Assembly: GCF_028476545.1 (NCBI RefSeq)
Contig: NW_026731901.1
Span: 1 to 64,000, forward strand
Origin: Physella acuta
Lineage: Eukaryota > Mollusca > Gastropoda > Physidae
DNA: 64,000 nucleotides
Direction of reading: 5' to 3'
Shown here: piece by piece, positions 45,089-57,239 of the stretch
Layout of the letters: every line of letters starts with the position of its first letter
Numbering within the stretch: position 1 is the first letter of the stretch
Made by a program: the position numbers and the translations under genes
The notes under the pieces: generated by a model
Seen by the model: the letters and a program-made list of their open reading frames with translations, nothing else
Databases searched by the model: none
What the model was told of the DNA's origin: nothing

Positions 45089-46847
45089 TCTATGTACATA
45101 CAAGACATGTAGGACGTATTGAATGTTTATTCCCTGTCATAGTTCTGGCAGCCCTAGTAGCATATCACCAATATGTTTAGATTTCATTAGAACTGAGTTA
45201 GTCTCATGGGATGAAGATTGTATCAGATTGTGGAGTCTCGCGTTTTCGCCGATGTTGGAGAATGATTCGGGTATTATTAATCTGTTCGCCCATCTTGATG
45301 ACTACAGGAACTTAATTAATTATCCCATGACGGTGATAAGATCTTGAACTAGAAGTCTGTTGATCTTTCTCGTAGATTCTATCTAACGAGGACGGCAGTC
45401 TGGGGTGGGGGTTAAGGCCAGGGGCGGGGAGAGGGGGGGTAGACCCTGGCTCTACACTGAAACCTATCTGATCAACAACTACCAAAAACTCTATCGGATA
45501 GTTGATCAGGGTTATGAAGTCTTACAAGGGACACGACCTACTTAGCCTGCATACTTGCCAGAGGTCATTAATCTTAGTCCAGTGTTAAGGATTGGGCTTC
45601 AGATTTAACAGCAAAAGTAAATTAAACTAATGTAATGTACCGTTTCAAGTTAACAAACGATAGAGCTTATACGCCAGCAAACCCATCTCCATCCCTTACA
45701 TCAAAATAAGTAACTGTTTATAAAGCTTACTGATCGCAGGTAAAGTAGAGTCGATCTGATTGTATTGATATAACACTTATTTTACCCTCTCTACCACATT
45801 CTATACAGTTATAGCCGTATAAAATAACACACTAAATTGATATAACAAAAGAGTTTGTTGGTATATTACAAAAGGAAAATTAACATAGGACAAAACTCAA
45901 CCAGATTGCAAATAGCTATAGCCTTATACATATAGACACTATAAACGTATAACAAGAAGAGCTGCTTGTTATATTACAGCAGGAAAATACAATTACAGTA
46001 TAACTGAATAACAATACGTTGAAAAGATCACTTACAGTTAAGTTGATTAACACAAATCTCAGAAAATAAGTAACAGTAGAAAATGTTATCCTTAAGAATC
46101 AAACGACCGCATTGTTTAAAATCAGAACACAAATCAGCAGTCTTGAACAGTCAGCACCCACTCGAAGTTAGCACAGTGTAGCACTTAGCACCCACTTGTG
46201 TGTAGTAGCTATCAGACAATGTGGTGTTTGGACTGGGGCCCCACAGGTCGACTGTAGGACGTTACATTGTGTGTGTGTATCTTGGCGGTGACATCATTCA
46301 TCTTTGACCTATATACCTTAAGTACCGCATCAAAAACTGACAAAAAAAGGGGGTCATAGTTCACCGTGTATGTGTACGTAAGTGTGTGTAAGTGTGTCTG
46401 TGACCTATGGTATTCATTCACCAACGCGCAAACAATCCTCCCCCCCCCCCTCTCTGTTCGCAATCAAAACAATTTGTACTAACGCACCGACGCACACTTC
46501 CCTCCCCTACACCGTTAACGGTTGTGTGGTTACTCATCCCCACTTTTTTAACTCCTCCACTAAGGTCATAGGTCAGTGTTTGAAAACAGGTGGTCGAGTG
46601 GCAGTTACTTCACCGAAATCGCTTTGTTTTGACTTGATTTATATTAGAAGGACGCGTTGGAAATATCTAGAAAAAAAAGTCATGACGTAACTGTTTTTAT
46701 AAACATCGCATTTAAATGTAAAGCGGTGTTCAAATAACTGAGGCTATAGCATGGGAGATGAAGAGAGAACTTGATAGATTTACATAATTTAATCCTGTCA
46801 ATGTAAACGTGAAAAGTCAGGGTAGTCTAGGCGAGAATATATTACGT
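45087..46847. other. Non-coding DNA
   Basis: A 74-codon plus-strand frame at 45123-45347 (LDFIRTELVSWDEDCIRLWS) has balanced composition but no splice support or recognised family. The remainder is AT-rich with no element recognised. Confidence 0.35.
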
Positions 46848-46940
46848 CAGCGGCGGCCTTCAGTCCAAGTCGGCCTTTTCTCCTTATCGGCCTTTTGTCC
46901 AAGTCGGCCATTTGTCCACGTCGGTCTTTGGTCCTTGTCA
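46848..46940 (+). repeat. ~17-bp GTCGGCCTTTTGTCCAA repeat
   Basis: Five diverged units ending at GTCGGTCTTTGGTCCTTG. 46970-47190 next to it holds the G/C-run module with ATGTCTGAAAGAAAC. Confidence 0.8.
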
Positions 46941-46959
46941 AAAATTTATGCTAATAACA

Positions 46960-47190
46960 GTGTCGGCACGCCACCCTTTCCGAAATGTAAGTGCCCCACC
47001 CCCCTCCTTGCGATAAGGTTTTAAATGGTAACCCTGAGACAAATGTCTGAAAGAAACACTGACGGCATCTGGGGTTTCCTTCATATATATTTTCATATGG
47101 GAGATGGGGGGAGGAAGGGAGATTGGAACATGCACAAGTAGTGTCACCCCCCTCCCCTCCCCCAGAGAAATGCCGGATAGAAACATTGAA
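46960..47190. repeat. G/C-run module, copy at 47 kb
   Basis: Two C-rich blocks (46994-47008, 47147-47162), an ACAAATGTCTGAAAGAAACA motif at 47040-47059 and GAGAAATGCCGGATAGAAAC at 47164-47183. Resembles 13427-13512 and 61545-61680. Confidence 0.5.
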
Positions 47191-47554
47191 CGAGATTGTT
47201 CACACTATAACCAACTAAATACTTAAGCAAGCGTTGATGTCGTTTGTTGTTCTTTCTTTAATTCAGATGACATATTAAGTGCGAAGTGGGAAAAATAATT
47301 ATTCGTTGAAAGAGATTCAATGGTCGTTTCCCTTGTTGATTAGTCATACCCTAATGTTTTTGAAGCTGACACTTCCGACAAACAAAAATCTTCAATTTTA
47401 AATGTACTCAGCCCAAACTTTTAACAATAGTTAAACGATCTAAGGGAAAGATTAATGATAAAACATATTATAAACACTAATCCTAAACCATAGATAAAAT
47501 CAGGAAAAATGTAGCTACTCATAGGGGAATTTTAATATGCTAATATTGTGTACT

Positions 47555-47765
47555 TTCTTCTTCTTCTTCGTTCTTAATAATAATGTTAGAAAGGATTTCA
47601 TCCAACACAGTTAAATATTACTTGTTAACACGGTATGCGCCGTATAGACCGTTGACTCCAATTTCAACCTGCTTTTCTTTATGAATTAGCTTGCATAGCA
47701 TATGTCCAACCAAAAACAAACTGCATAGCAGCAGTTGTCTGATTTTGGAGTTCTCAACTAGATAA
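47555..47765 (-). mobile_element. SINE-B 3' part
   Basis: Begins with the CTTCTTCTTCGTTCTTAATA reverse tail and extends to the CTGATTTTGGAGTTCTC region; head missing. Confidence 0.87.
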
Positions 47766-48152
47766 TAAGTTCTTGAGAAAAAGTCCTAGCCCAATCAGTA
47801 TGTAAGTGGAATGAAATAATCCTTTCATCATTGAAGGAAACTCATCCTTTCCAACAAGCAGTGAACCGCCATTTAAATAATGACCTCATTAAACAAATCT
47901 TAATTTAACGTTGTGGTAAAAAAAAAGCTATTAGTTTAAACCTACTGACCAGGTTAAAACAATCAGTCCAAACGACGACACCCCCTCCCCCTCACCCCCC
48001 CCCCCCCCCCCAGCTCACATAAAAAACGTGTCTGTACGCTGTGACTAATCAATTAGTAGAATACAAGAGTTTCAAAGGGTGACGAATGGTGTGTGGTGTC
48101 TTATGTGCTATCTATAGACGGAAAACTCTGGTCTCAATTTGGCTAATTACTA

Positions 48153-48296
48153 ATGTGACTAATTAGACCCGCTAAGTCAAAATTATAAATGACATACTTG
48201 GAATATTGGAGAGAATGGTAGAACTTATGTGACTAATTAGATCGCTAGGTTAAAATTGTAAATAGCATACTTAGAATATATGAAAGAATGATAGAG
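48153..48296 (+). repeat. ~74-bp tandem duplication
   Basis: ATGTGACTAATTAGA starts at 48153 and 48227, each followed by CGCTAAGT/CGCTAGGT, AAATGACATACTTGGAATAT-like sequence and GAATG-TAGA. Confidence 0.8.
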
Positions 48297-48944
48297 GAAT
48301 CACAACTTTTCAACCCATATAAAGCCTCGCTTTTCTCCTTATACCATCCCACTCACATAACTACTGGCAAACATATAACCAATCCTATTGACATAACCCC
48401 TCCCAACCATACAATCCCTCCCAACCATATAATCCATCTTAACGATATAATCCCTCCTACCTGTATATCCTACAACCCATAACTATCCGTTAATACGCCG
48501 AGGTGAAAAAATACACACTCTACTTAATCTGCTCTATTGATTATCAGCTCAAAACAAGTAACTACGTAATAGCCACGAACAGAACTCACACGGTAGTTAA
48601 AACCTCAACATTAAATAGTGTAAAATTCTTCTCTATAGGAACAAAAGCTTAAAAAGTTACAATTTTGGCAATAATGGCCTTCCATAGAAATCACTTATTT
48701 CACATTTACTAAACGTAAAATGTGAATAAGCTATTTAATTTTATGTACAACAGAGATCTGAACCGTGCCCAAGACTGGAAAAGGCAGTCATTGTCACAAT
48801 GACGTCATGGATACTACGTCACTAATTTTACGTCACAACTATTGACATAATCTTTAAAAAAAAAAACAAAAAAAAAACAGCCCATTTTGTTCCTCACCAA
48901 TAAGGACTGCCAACCCCCAAGAAGTCAAACCAGCCTTTATTTAC
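48297..48944. other. Non-coding DNA
   Basis: 48350-48480 has weak CATATAATCCCTCCCAACC repeats. Two TGACGTCA-like patches occur near 48800-48835 (ATGACGTCATGG). Nothing gene-like. Confidence 0.4.
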
Positions 48945-49007
48945 CTATCTCTAAAGTCACGGTTTGATCGTCGGCTAGGAGGCGAGCAAACCTGCATTTC
49001 GACACTT
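48945..49007 (-). CDS. Short exon candidate, phase 1-1
   Basis: Between AACCTACAG and GTAAATAAAG on the minus strand lie 63 nt. One frame reads VSKCRFARLLADDQTVTLEI, natural-looking and stop-free; another frame is also open. The acceptor is weak in pyrimidines. No family recognised. It faces the plus-strand exon candidate at 49074. Confidence 0.25.
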
Positions 49008-49073
49008 CTGTAGGTTTTAGGTAATTAGACCCTTCCCGGCCGTCGGTCTATTTATAGACCAGACAGACGCGTC

Positions 49074-49170
49074 ATGACCCAGAATGCAGTGGCTTTGAAA
49101 TTAAACGGATTTCTAATTACCATATTTTTTTACGCTGCATGTTACAAGTGGGTGGTTTGCACTACCACAG
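49074..49170 (+). CDS. Candidate first coding exon with signal peptide
   Basis: ATG at 49074 opens 32 codons plus one base to an excellent donor (ACCACAG then GTAAGTATG), giving a phase-1 intron as is usual after signal-peptide exons. The peptide MTQNAVALKLN, then GFLITIFFYAACYKWVVC, then TTT(G) has a short n-region, a 15-20 residue hydrophobic core and small residues after it. It would be a secreted or membrane protein. TATTTATA at 49050-49057 lies only about 20 bases before the ATG, too close to be a standard TATA box for this start. No downstream exon is recognised. Confidence 0.42.
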
Positions 49171-49639
49171 GTAAGTATGTCACAGCAATTTTGTTGGATA
49201 ACAGCAACAATAAATTAATTGTCGATTATACAATTAATGCATCGTTGTAACTATTAAGCAACATTGCGCAACTGACACTAAAGTATATTAATCGAATGTT
49301 ATTTTGAATTATACATTTGTATTCAAATTTCTGCGTTCCGATTCCAAAGACACTGAAAATATTACTATTCAGGATTAATCCTAATAATCAACCGCATACT
49401 AACCCTATAAATCTATACCTAACCCTAGCTACAAAACATGGGCATTACAATCATCAATAGAGAGACTAAAGAGAAAGTCTGACCTTTGTGTACTAGTTGT
49501 AGTGTTTATGTTAATCATATGCAGGGAGAAAGGTCACGGGGTGAGGTCGAGTACACGGACACGCTAATTAATTTCAACTTAATGAGTTGTTGTATGAGTG
49601 AACTTTGTGGCACCAATGTTTGTATAAATTTGTTTTCTG
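49171..49639. other. Probable intron or intergenic DNA
   Basis: AT-rich with scattered CCTAAC motifs near 49395-49430. No exon recognised after the 49170 donor. Confidence 0.4.
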
Positions 49640-50045
49640 GTTAGTGCCGGTTGTGTGCCGGCTATGTGTACGTGTGAACGAACGTGAGTGCATGTGAATG
49701 TGCTCATCATACGCTGACATAGTGCCGGTTATGTGCCGGCGGTTTGCTGGTTCTGCAGTGTGTAATGATGAGTTCATATAAACATAAATATGTTATGTAC
49801 CAGCACTGAGCCGAATATGCGCCGGTTGTTTTCCGGTTACGCAGCCGTTATACACCGGTTATATTCACACTATTAGCCACTTACGTGACGATTATGTACG
49901 GGCTAATTGTCGGTTATGTACCGGATGCATGCTTGTAATGTACTGACTACATGCCGGTTATGTGCCGGCTACATGCCGGTTATATGCCGGCTATATGCCG
50001 GTTATGTGCCGGCTACATGCCAGACTGTCTACAAGTGAGTACCGG
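49640..50045 (+). repeat. ~13-bp CCGGTTATGTG minisatellite
   Basis: Units alternate GCCGGTTATGT and GCCGGCTACAT, most regular at 49940-50025, so a 26-bp higher-order unit is visible. Open frames (CRLHAGYMPA-like) are by-products. Confidence 0.9.
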
Positions 50046-51202
50046 CAAACAACGCACGTTACGAGGGAGTCGGACCAACTATTCACTTTCGTTTCGACAT
50101 GTGGTCTTCATCAGCGCTCGACATCCCGCGATGGTATCGTATCCCAGGGTAGTCCTTCTGTAGCCCTGTGTAATGTGAAGCAAGGGGGGGGGGGCGACCG
50201 GAAAAATTCCAGAGACCGTGACAACTTTAGCCGGCACTGGAGTTGGATGGTATCAGTTAATCAAGTGCTAGTGCATCGATCTGAACTCATCTTGGTACAA
50301 TCAATCAATGTATATGTCATTCGTTTCTGGTGCCAAATGGAGCAGTTGAATTAGAGTTCATCTGTTTCGTTTGATTTCGGGAAATCCAGAAATTGTGTTT
50401 GACACCATGTTCAGCCACAGTACCTTTCCCCAACTAGAGCCAGGTACCCATTAGGGCAGAGTCGACTCGGGGGAATCGTACGGACCTGAGACATTATCAA
50501 TACTAATACAACAATATGTAAAAAAAAAAAAAAAAAAAAAAAACAAGACGCGTACGCCTAAGACAAGACAGAAACAATATTACAGATTCCTGCATAGCGA
50601 GGCAAAATATAAAACAGACGATACCGATATTGCGGCTATCGATTTCAATTAAGACCGTCGTCCAAACGACTATAAACTCCCTCTGGGTTTAGAGAGGGAA
50701 AGTTTTACTGCTGTATCGTGTCTTAGAATGCCCAGACGTCGTAACAATTACATAACCAATTAGCAAAACTAGCGTTAAGTCTAGACATAGACTGGCACAA
50801 AGAGAGAAACATGGATGTGAGATATTTCTGGGCTTCAGAAGTGGGGTGTTATTTTTTTGTTTTGTTTTGTATTGTTTTTTTTTTTTCGTGGAATTAAATA
50901 CTAACAGACTTTCAATTTGACGCCCCACTCCCATATATTTTCTATATTAATAATTCAAAATAGCAGCTAAAATAAGCTTATTTTGGCGCCCATAGGATCG
51001 GCGCCCGGGGACGTATGTACTCCCCCCCCCCCTTCGCTACATTTGTAATATTTACAACCATAATTGCATCCCTTAATCGTAAAACAAAAGAGAAGCTAAA
51101 AGTAAAAAGAAACTAATAATGTACACGTGTTCAATCTATCAAAGAGCCATTATGCATGTTCTTAAGTGGAAACGGCCAATACGACGTTCAAAGTTACCTT
51201 TC
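50046..51202. other. Non-coding DNA
   Basis: G run at 50182-50193, A run of 23 at 50521-50543. 50395-50495 may be a badly eroded minus-strand SINE-A. 50975-51045 (TTTTGGCGCCCATAGGATCG, then a C run and TTCGCTAC) resembles one end of a hAT-type element but has no partner. Confidence 0.4.
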
Positions 51203-51378
51203 GAACCTGAAGGTTCAAGTGAAGTAGAGTTCCCCTGTTTCTGTCACCTCGGCATATGAAGGTATAGTTTGGTCAGGACTATGCCCAGCCGCCTTTACTT
51301 TCCCTAACATGAGTCAGGTACCCATTAGAGCTGGGTGGACTCAGCTGTCTGGCACTTTACCAATAGGCCACGGCGTAC
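51203..51378 (-). mobile_element. SINE-A copy, partial
   Basis: Reverse-strand CACCTCGGCATATGAAGG, GACTATGCCCAGCCGCCTTT and CTGGGTGGACTCAG are intact; the box B part is replaced by a short jump to a head remnant (CCAATAGGCCACG). Confidence 0.9.
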
Positions 51379-51537
51379 CATGAAGGGATGAGGCAGTCAG
51401 ATGCCCATCCATCTGACTCGAGTCATCTATCCACAAGAGCTGGTTGGACGCAGGGGCATGCCATATATTCGAGGTGGTGAACTGTACTCAAGACTTTGGG
51501 TTGGTAATCGTTGGTTCTACCACTCGACCACCCCGTA
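51379..51537 (-). mobile_element. SINE-A copy, diverged, adjacent to previous
   Basis: ATGAAGGGATGAGGCAGTCA, AGAGCTGGTTGGACGCAGGG and a box A complement CTACCACTCGACCACCCCG. It directly abuts another SINE-A in the same orientation. Confidence 0.75.
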
Positions 51538-51957
51538 ATTATAAAGGTTCTAATTAAGTCAATATTAACATGTTAGGTTTCACCCACCTTCCCCCCCCCC
51601 CCCCCCCAACACCAACCCCACAGTAAACACCATAACGAAAATATTCCTACACAGATATGTAACAATGTAGGTCAGATATGTGTTGACATTCTTGACGATA
51701 ACGGTTTACATAGAAACAAGAGCAGTGTAAACAAATATGACGTCAGCTGTAAAGATTATAAATAGATTTGACAAGCATACACGCAACTAGCAAGAAATAG
51801 GTTAGTGCGTAAAATGACCCCTAGTCCTAACCTTAAGTTTTGTGCGGCAAATAAGTTAACGATAGTAATACATCAAAAGTATATTTAAGAGGCCTAGAAA
51901 ATGTTGGATAACCAAAAAAAAATTAGACGTACTTACACCTAATTAACCCACGTTATA

Positions 51958-52090
51958 GTAAGGAAAAGCGGCTGGTCATAGTGCTGACCACACTATCTTT
52001 ACATATTTCGATGTCACAGAAACAGGTGAACTCTACTTCACTTGCCCCGTAGACTGTCAAGTTTGAAAGGGAACTTTACTTTACTTACAC
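51958..52090 (+). mobile_element. SINE-A 3' half
   Basis: Retains GTGCTGACCACACTATC, AACAGGTGAACTCTACTTCA and the tail GGGAACTTTACTTTACTT. Confidence 0.92.
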
Positions 52091-52259
52091 CTAATTACGC
52101 CCACCACTACCATCCCCCCTCTTTTGAATACTCGATTTCCTAAACGTGAATTACATTTCACATAATCGCACCAAGACGTAAGCCGTGTGCTTTTGTTATA
52201 GAATTGTTAGATTCAATCTGAACTGTGATATTGTAATAGAGATGTTACAGCAACAGCTA

Positions 52260-52530
52260 ACTGTATGATATTATTGCGATCCTTAATGAAATATGCGATA
52301 CAACATGATACTACTGGGTGTATACGATATTAGTTGAACAATGATACAAGTGGTGTTATACGATACTAGATTAACGATACTAGTAAATATGACAATTGCT
52401 GAACTTTACGATACATATGGTGCTGTTGGAAATATTCGATAATGTACAAGATATTAATGGGTGCATACGATACTGATTGATCTACGATACTATTAGAGAC
52501 GATGCACGATACCGGAACCATCCCTCTCGT
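52260..52530 (+). repeat. Degenerate ACGATAC repeats
   Basis: Loose units of 25-35 bases around ACGATACTA. No gene between here and 52969; 52531-52900 is unique-looking with no recognised exon. Confidence 0.6.
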
Positions 52531-52969
52531 ATTTCACCAAAGGAAACACACCTTTCCATAATTAGCCATGCCCCAGCTGTAGTACACTAATACCAACAAG
52601 CGTTATACTTAATCTCGACGTTAAGTACTCTCCCCTCTAGACCGGCCTTGAACCTAGCACCTTAATCCCGCCAAATTTCCAGCTTTCAGCAGAAGTTTAG
52701 TTTTAACCCAGGTCTGATTCTGCCGCCGTGACGATCGTACTCGCTGACCTCAAGACTTCCGGTGTGTACAAAGAAACTTGACCGACACGAGTTACTTCTC
52801 TTGCTTGAAGTCGTTCATTAAAATAACATGCTAAGCCTCTACAGGTGTCGGGTTGGTTGTATTTTGTTTTTCGGCTAAAACAGCTGATTGGATGGTTGGG
52901 TATCGTTTTCTTTCTTCCGGAGTAGAAGTGAAAGTTAGTTTTATGTTTAAGGGTACGGCTAAATGGTAG

Positions 52970-53045
52970 AAGGTGTGGCGTGGCCTAGCGGTAGAGAGCT
53001 ATTCGCGAATTCGAATCCGGGTTCAAATCGGTAGAAATTTCACCC
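52970..53045 (+). mobile_element. SINE-A head fragment
   Basis: GTGGCGTGGCCTAGCGGTAG and AATTCGAATCCGGGTTCAAA, then TTTCACCCAGCTCAC. It stops where family C begins. Confidence 0.9.
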
Positions 53046-53059
53046 AGCTCACAATATGT

Positions 53060-53542
53060 GTATACTAGTGCGAAATATTAAGTATTTTTTACATTCAAAT
53101 GCGTTTTTGGAGAAATCGGAAATAGCAATAAGTACTACTTCCGGTAAACGGAAATGACTCAAAATTTGACAGAAGGAAGAGAATTAGACCTTTAGCCTAT
53201 TATGTGAAATTTCGTTTATCTGAAACAGTACTCAAGTTATAGGCTTTTGAAAAACCAAAAGTAGAATAACTTCCCGGTTACCGGGAATCGCTGAAAAGAT
53301 GATACAGAACTACAAATTTGATATAATACTTATATTTGAAATTCCATCAACCTAGGTGTAACGGTACTCAAGTTATCGTGTTCACAGACACACACATAGA
53401 CATACGGACTAAATTACAAAACTATATGTTTTTCCGACTCAGGGTCGTGTAAAACGTCAAGATTTGTGAAAATCTCGATTCCGATTGTTTGCACGCGTAC
53501 AATACTTCCTCTATACTTCGTACACGAGAAAGTAAAAAAAAA
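53060..53542 (+). repeat. Interspersed repeat family C, copy 2
   Basis: Matches 32300-32892 over most of its length, with shared TCAAGTTATAGGCTTTTGAA, CCATCAACCTAGGTGTAACG, GACATACGGAC and TATACTTCGTACACGAGAAA. Shorter in its 3' part. It follows a SINE-A head with no gap. Confidence 0.8.
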
Positions 53543-54231
53543 AGTGGGGGTTAGAGGTATGCCTAATTTTTCACCAGGATTACATTGCATCCTCGTAGGC
53601 TCTAGTACCATCCTATTTCTTCTCAACACTCTAAACCAAAAGCCATCAAACAAACTCACTCGCCTTTATTCAAAGACAATCAACAAATAAACTTCACGGG
53701 ACTTTTCCGTACACCTCCACCCCCATCACCATCTTTATCACCTCGTTACAAAAGGTAAGAAAGAAGAAAAACAAAACCAAAAAATACACACCTTCAGTGA
53801 GTTTCAAGGTATGTTATTGTTTCCGAGTTCCAAGCTATTGTTAGTGTTACGATTCGCTACCTGCTAGACTCTGTGACGCGCTGGTCCCGGCTATTCGATA
53901 GCTCAGGTTATCGTTCTATGAGGGACGGGGGACGACTGAGGATTGAGTAAGATTGGTTTTGGAGTATTTTGTCTGGGCAGCCTTGTGGAACTGTCGACGC
54001 CAGACAGGCTGGTGGTGGTGCCAGAGTGGGTGTTGTTTCAACCTTTGGGGTGATGCTGAGATGAGGGGGGTGGGGATAGGGGGGGTGGGAGCAAGTGGGT
54101 GATGAGGTAAGGGATGGAGGTGATTTGGGGAGAGAGGTAAAATGGTGGGTGGGGGAAGGGGGTTGTGTACAAGACAGTGAGGATAGTTAGACGAGGGTGA
54201 TGTATGTGAGGGAAGTGGGTAGCAGGATGAT
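53543..54231. other. Non-coding DNA, G-rich right half
   Basis: 54060-54180 is a dense run of GGG and GGGG tracts with quadruplex potential. No exon recognised. Confidence 0.45.
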
Positions 54232-54770
54232 TGCAGGAAAAAAAGTCACAGGAAAAATGTCACAGAAAAAATGTCACAGAAAAAAAGCAAAGGAAAAAAG
54301 TCACAAATGTGTATTTGCATGGAATTGATTAATACTTTTATATTTTTAGAAAGAACAAATACACATAAGATTAATTCAATGTAATGGAAACATTTTTAGC
54401 TGAAAATGACTAGGTAAACGAAAAAAAAAACAACAACAATGTGCCCACATTTTTCTAATAAATTATTTTTTCTAACATATTCAAATAAGTAACACAATTT
54501 GAGGCTGTTGTATAAAGTATCGTATAGTTGGTTTACTATTACTTATTGTGAAGATCAAAGTCGGATTATTACTAACATTCATAATGCATTTACAATTTTA
54601 AAATATGTTGCTAAAAATCACCACACATTTTAAGAAACCCCAAAATTTTACAATTCTCAACAAGTAAATCAAAATATTTCTTAATACACGTTTGTAAAAG
54701 GCTATTTTTGCGCCTTTTTATACAATTTTTCGTTTGTGACTTTTTTTCTGTGACTTTTTTCTTAGAAAAA
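54232..54770. mobile_element. Inverted-repeat element with GTCACAG ends
   Basis: Left end has AAAAAAGTCACAGG and four further AAATGTCACAG units (54237-54310). Right end has TTTGTGACTTTTTTTCTGTG then ACTTTTTTCTTAG (54730-54765), the same motif inverted. The AT-rich middle is non-coding. MITE-like; target duplication not resolved. Confidence 0.6.
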
Positions 54771-56255
54771 ACTGACATTATTTGTGTGTTTTTTAATTCC
54801 GTTCACCAGAATTTACCAGTAGGATTGGTTGAGAAAAGAGGGGGGTGATGAAGGAGGAAGACAAAATAAGGGAGTGTGGCGACGATGGTGTGGGAGGAGT
54901 GAGTGAGGGGAAAGTTGTTAAAGAGGGTGAGGGCAAGGGTATGTGGGGTAAGGGTGAGGTAAGAATGTGGGGGAGGGGAGAGGATGATTATCGACGAACA
55001 ACTCTTACTCCAACCTTGGCCCTAATCCAAAACAGTAAAATCCATCTAAAAAAATCTACACGATACCTTCTATCAATATTCAACCGTTTTTTTTTATCGC
55101 ACACGATCTAATAAAAACTGTCTTATGAATATCGCGACTGGTCTCAGTTAACGAGAAACCCACCCACCTCTTTAAACCACCATCATCATTAATTATATCG
55201 CTAATAATGTAAACATTTTTTTTTACTTCAACGAACTAGACCAGAACTTAGTTTTATCAATCTGTGGGATCTAGACCACCAAGTTTATCTGGAGAAATAT
55301 ATCTCTCCTTTTATCTGACTGTGTTACAACTTTTTTTTAAAAAACTCTGACACTTTTATTTCCTACAAGATAACTACCGCAGGTTGGTATTTACCTGGGA
55401 TAGAGGCCATACCTGGCGCAGAGGTGGGGGGAGGGAGGGGGGGGGGGCGTTTCTCGACTGGATATTAGCACGACACGTCTATCATTAAGTGATCAATATC
55501 AATCAATCAACGAATGATTAGCGGTTAAAACTGACGACGCTGGAAGATTTAAGACTGTGCGAGAAAAGTTATTTATGTAAACGGTCTGCAGGGCGGATTC
55601 GATTCTATTATTTTGGCAGCATCGCTGGAGCAACTCCAACTTTTTTTTTTGGACTTAACACCAGACTTAACCTAAACTTAGACAGCGATTCTAAACCTAA
55701 CCTTGAATACTAAACATAATCTAGACCATACCCCTAGATTAAGTCTTAGAAATAAAACCTATAATTATATCAGCGATACCGTAAAAGAAAATTCGATACG
55801 ATCCTTTATTTCCCTGAAACGATACTCCATCGCCTATTTGGTGTTTTCTTTATAAGCAACATAAAAACAAGGGGGACAACAGTAGCGTGTGACAGCCAAC
55901 CAGCTCTGGCCAGGGTTTTTTATGAATGAATGTGTTGACAATCAACACACTAATCCTGTAATTAACACCAGGGTGTTTACAGGTCTAGGAAACCAGCGTC
56001 TGGTCACGTGATACGGGTCTGTTATAAAGATCTAGGGGGGGGGGGGTGTCACGTCTAGGCTGTGTATCTAAATTGTGTACTTGATGTTCCTTATAGATTA
56101 GCCGTACCCACGTAATCGTACAATTGAAAAGGTATATATGACCCTACTTATTTTTTTTTAGGTAGGATTTAGAAGTAGGGTGTGACTTTAATTACAAGAG
56201 TTTAGGTTTAAGGTTACCATAAGGTTAATGTTTAATTATGTTTAAATATTTTTTA
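54771..56255. other. Non-coding DNA
   Basis: 54840-54990 is G/A-rich; G runs at 55424-55447 and 56034-56046. The 88-codon frame at 54845 is a low-complexity by-product. Confidence 0.4.
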
Positions 56256-56450
56256 AAAGTAAAGCCCCGCTTTTAGAACAAAAATTCCATGGGGCAGATG
56301 AAGTAGAGTTCATATGTTTCTTGAACTCTGTACATGAACGGATAGTGTATTTCCGCGCTACATCCAGCCGCCTCTTCTTTCCCTAACGCGAGTTAGGTAC
56401 CCATCAGAGCTGAGTTGACTCAGGGACCTCCTAGAGTCCAGAGTCCGAAA
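56256..56450 (-). mobile_element. SINE-A copy, partial
   Basis: Reverse tail AAGTAAAGCCCCGCTTTTAG, ATGGGGCAGATGAAGTAGAG, TACCCATCAGAGCTGAGTTG. Box B and head lost. Confidence 0.88.
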
Positions 56451-57239
56451 GGTGTTCAAATATTGTTCATGGCTATCTCATGTATACACATCTTTTGGTA
56501 GATATGTAGTTGGGGTACTATTACAATTAACCATCCCGCAACAAGATGTAGATGAATTAAAACCCCATCTTGAAATACTAATAGGGATATATTTTCGTAG
56601 TTACATTGGTCTAGCGTTAAAATTAAAGGTACTTCCGGGTATCTCTTCGGGGGAGGGAAGGAGGGGGTGGGGGGGGGCAGTGCCACCCGCAAAAGTTTAC
56701 CAAAGTTTCAAATTCAGAAATATTTTACTGATAGTAGGTGAATAAAAATGGAACTGAAAAACAGGTTTTAATAAAAAGCTACAAATGGATTTCATTAATG
56801 AGTTTTAAACATACGCAACATAAAGGGGAAATTTGAAAAAATATACTTCAACAACATACAAAATAACTTATAAACAGATACACCTGACGAAAGGGTTTAA
56901 ATAAATAGATGATCTGGAAATGGTAGGTAAGGCTAGAGGGTACATTATCAACAAACGCAAGATGCCTTTTGCGTGTGATTACGAACGTGCTTTTGTCTAA
57001 CTAGCGTCTGTTTTAGGTCGCGTGGTTGGCCGTACTTTAGTAATTAGAGGTGTCAAATTAAACACCCTGACACTTCGACTAATAACATTCATAAGGGAGG
57101 GGAGGGTCTGTTAGTGAAATACAATAGGCCTAACATCTGGTAGATGTTAAAACATGCTGAGTGTTCTTTAATCTATGCTAACTTTGGTAGGTAGTTTAGC
57201 TTAAAGATCTTTATCTTGCTTTTCTATCACATTATGGGG
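56451..57239. other. Non-coding DNA
   Basis: A 97-codon plus frame (56452-56745) runs across a G-rich CTTCGGGGGAGGG block and has no recognised domain. Remainder AT-rich. Confidence 0.35.

Noticed and set aside
45123-45347. 74-codon plus-strand frame LDFIRTELVSWDEDCIRLWS
   Set aside because: Balanced composition but no splice sites, homologue or start context; within the range of chance frames.
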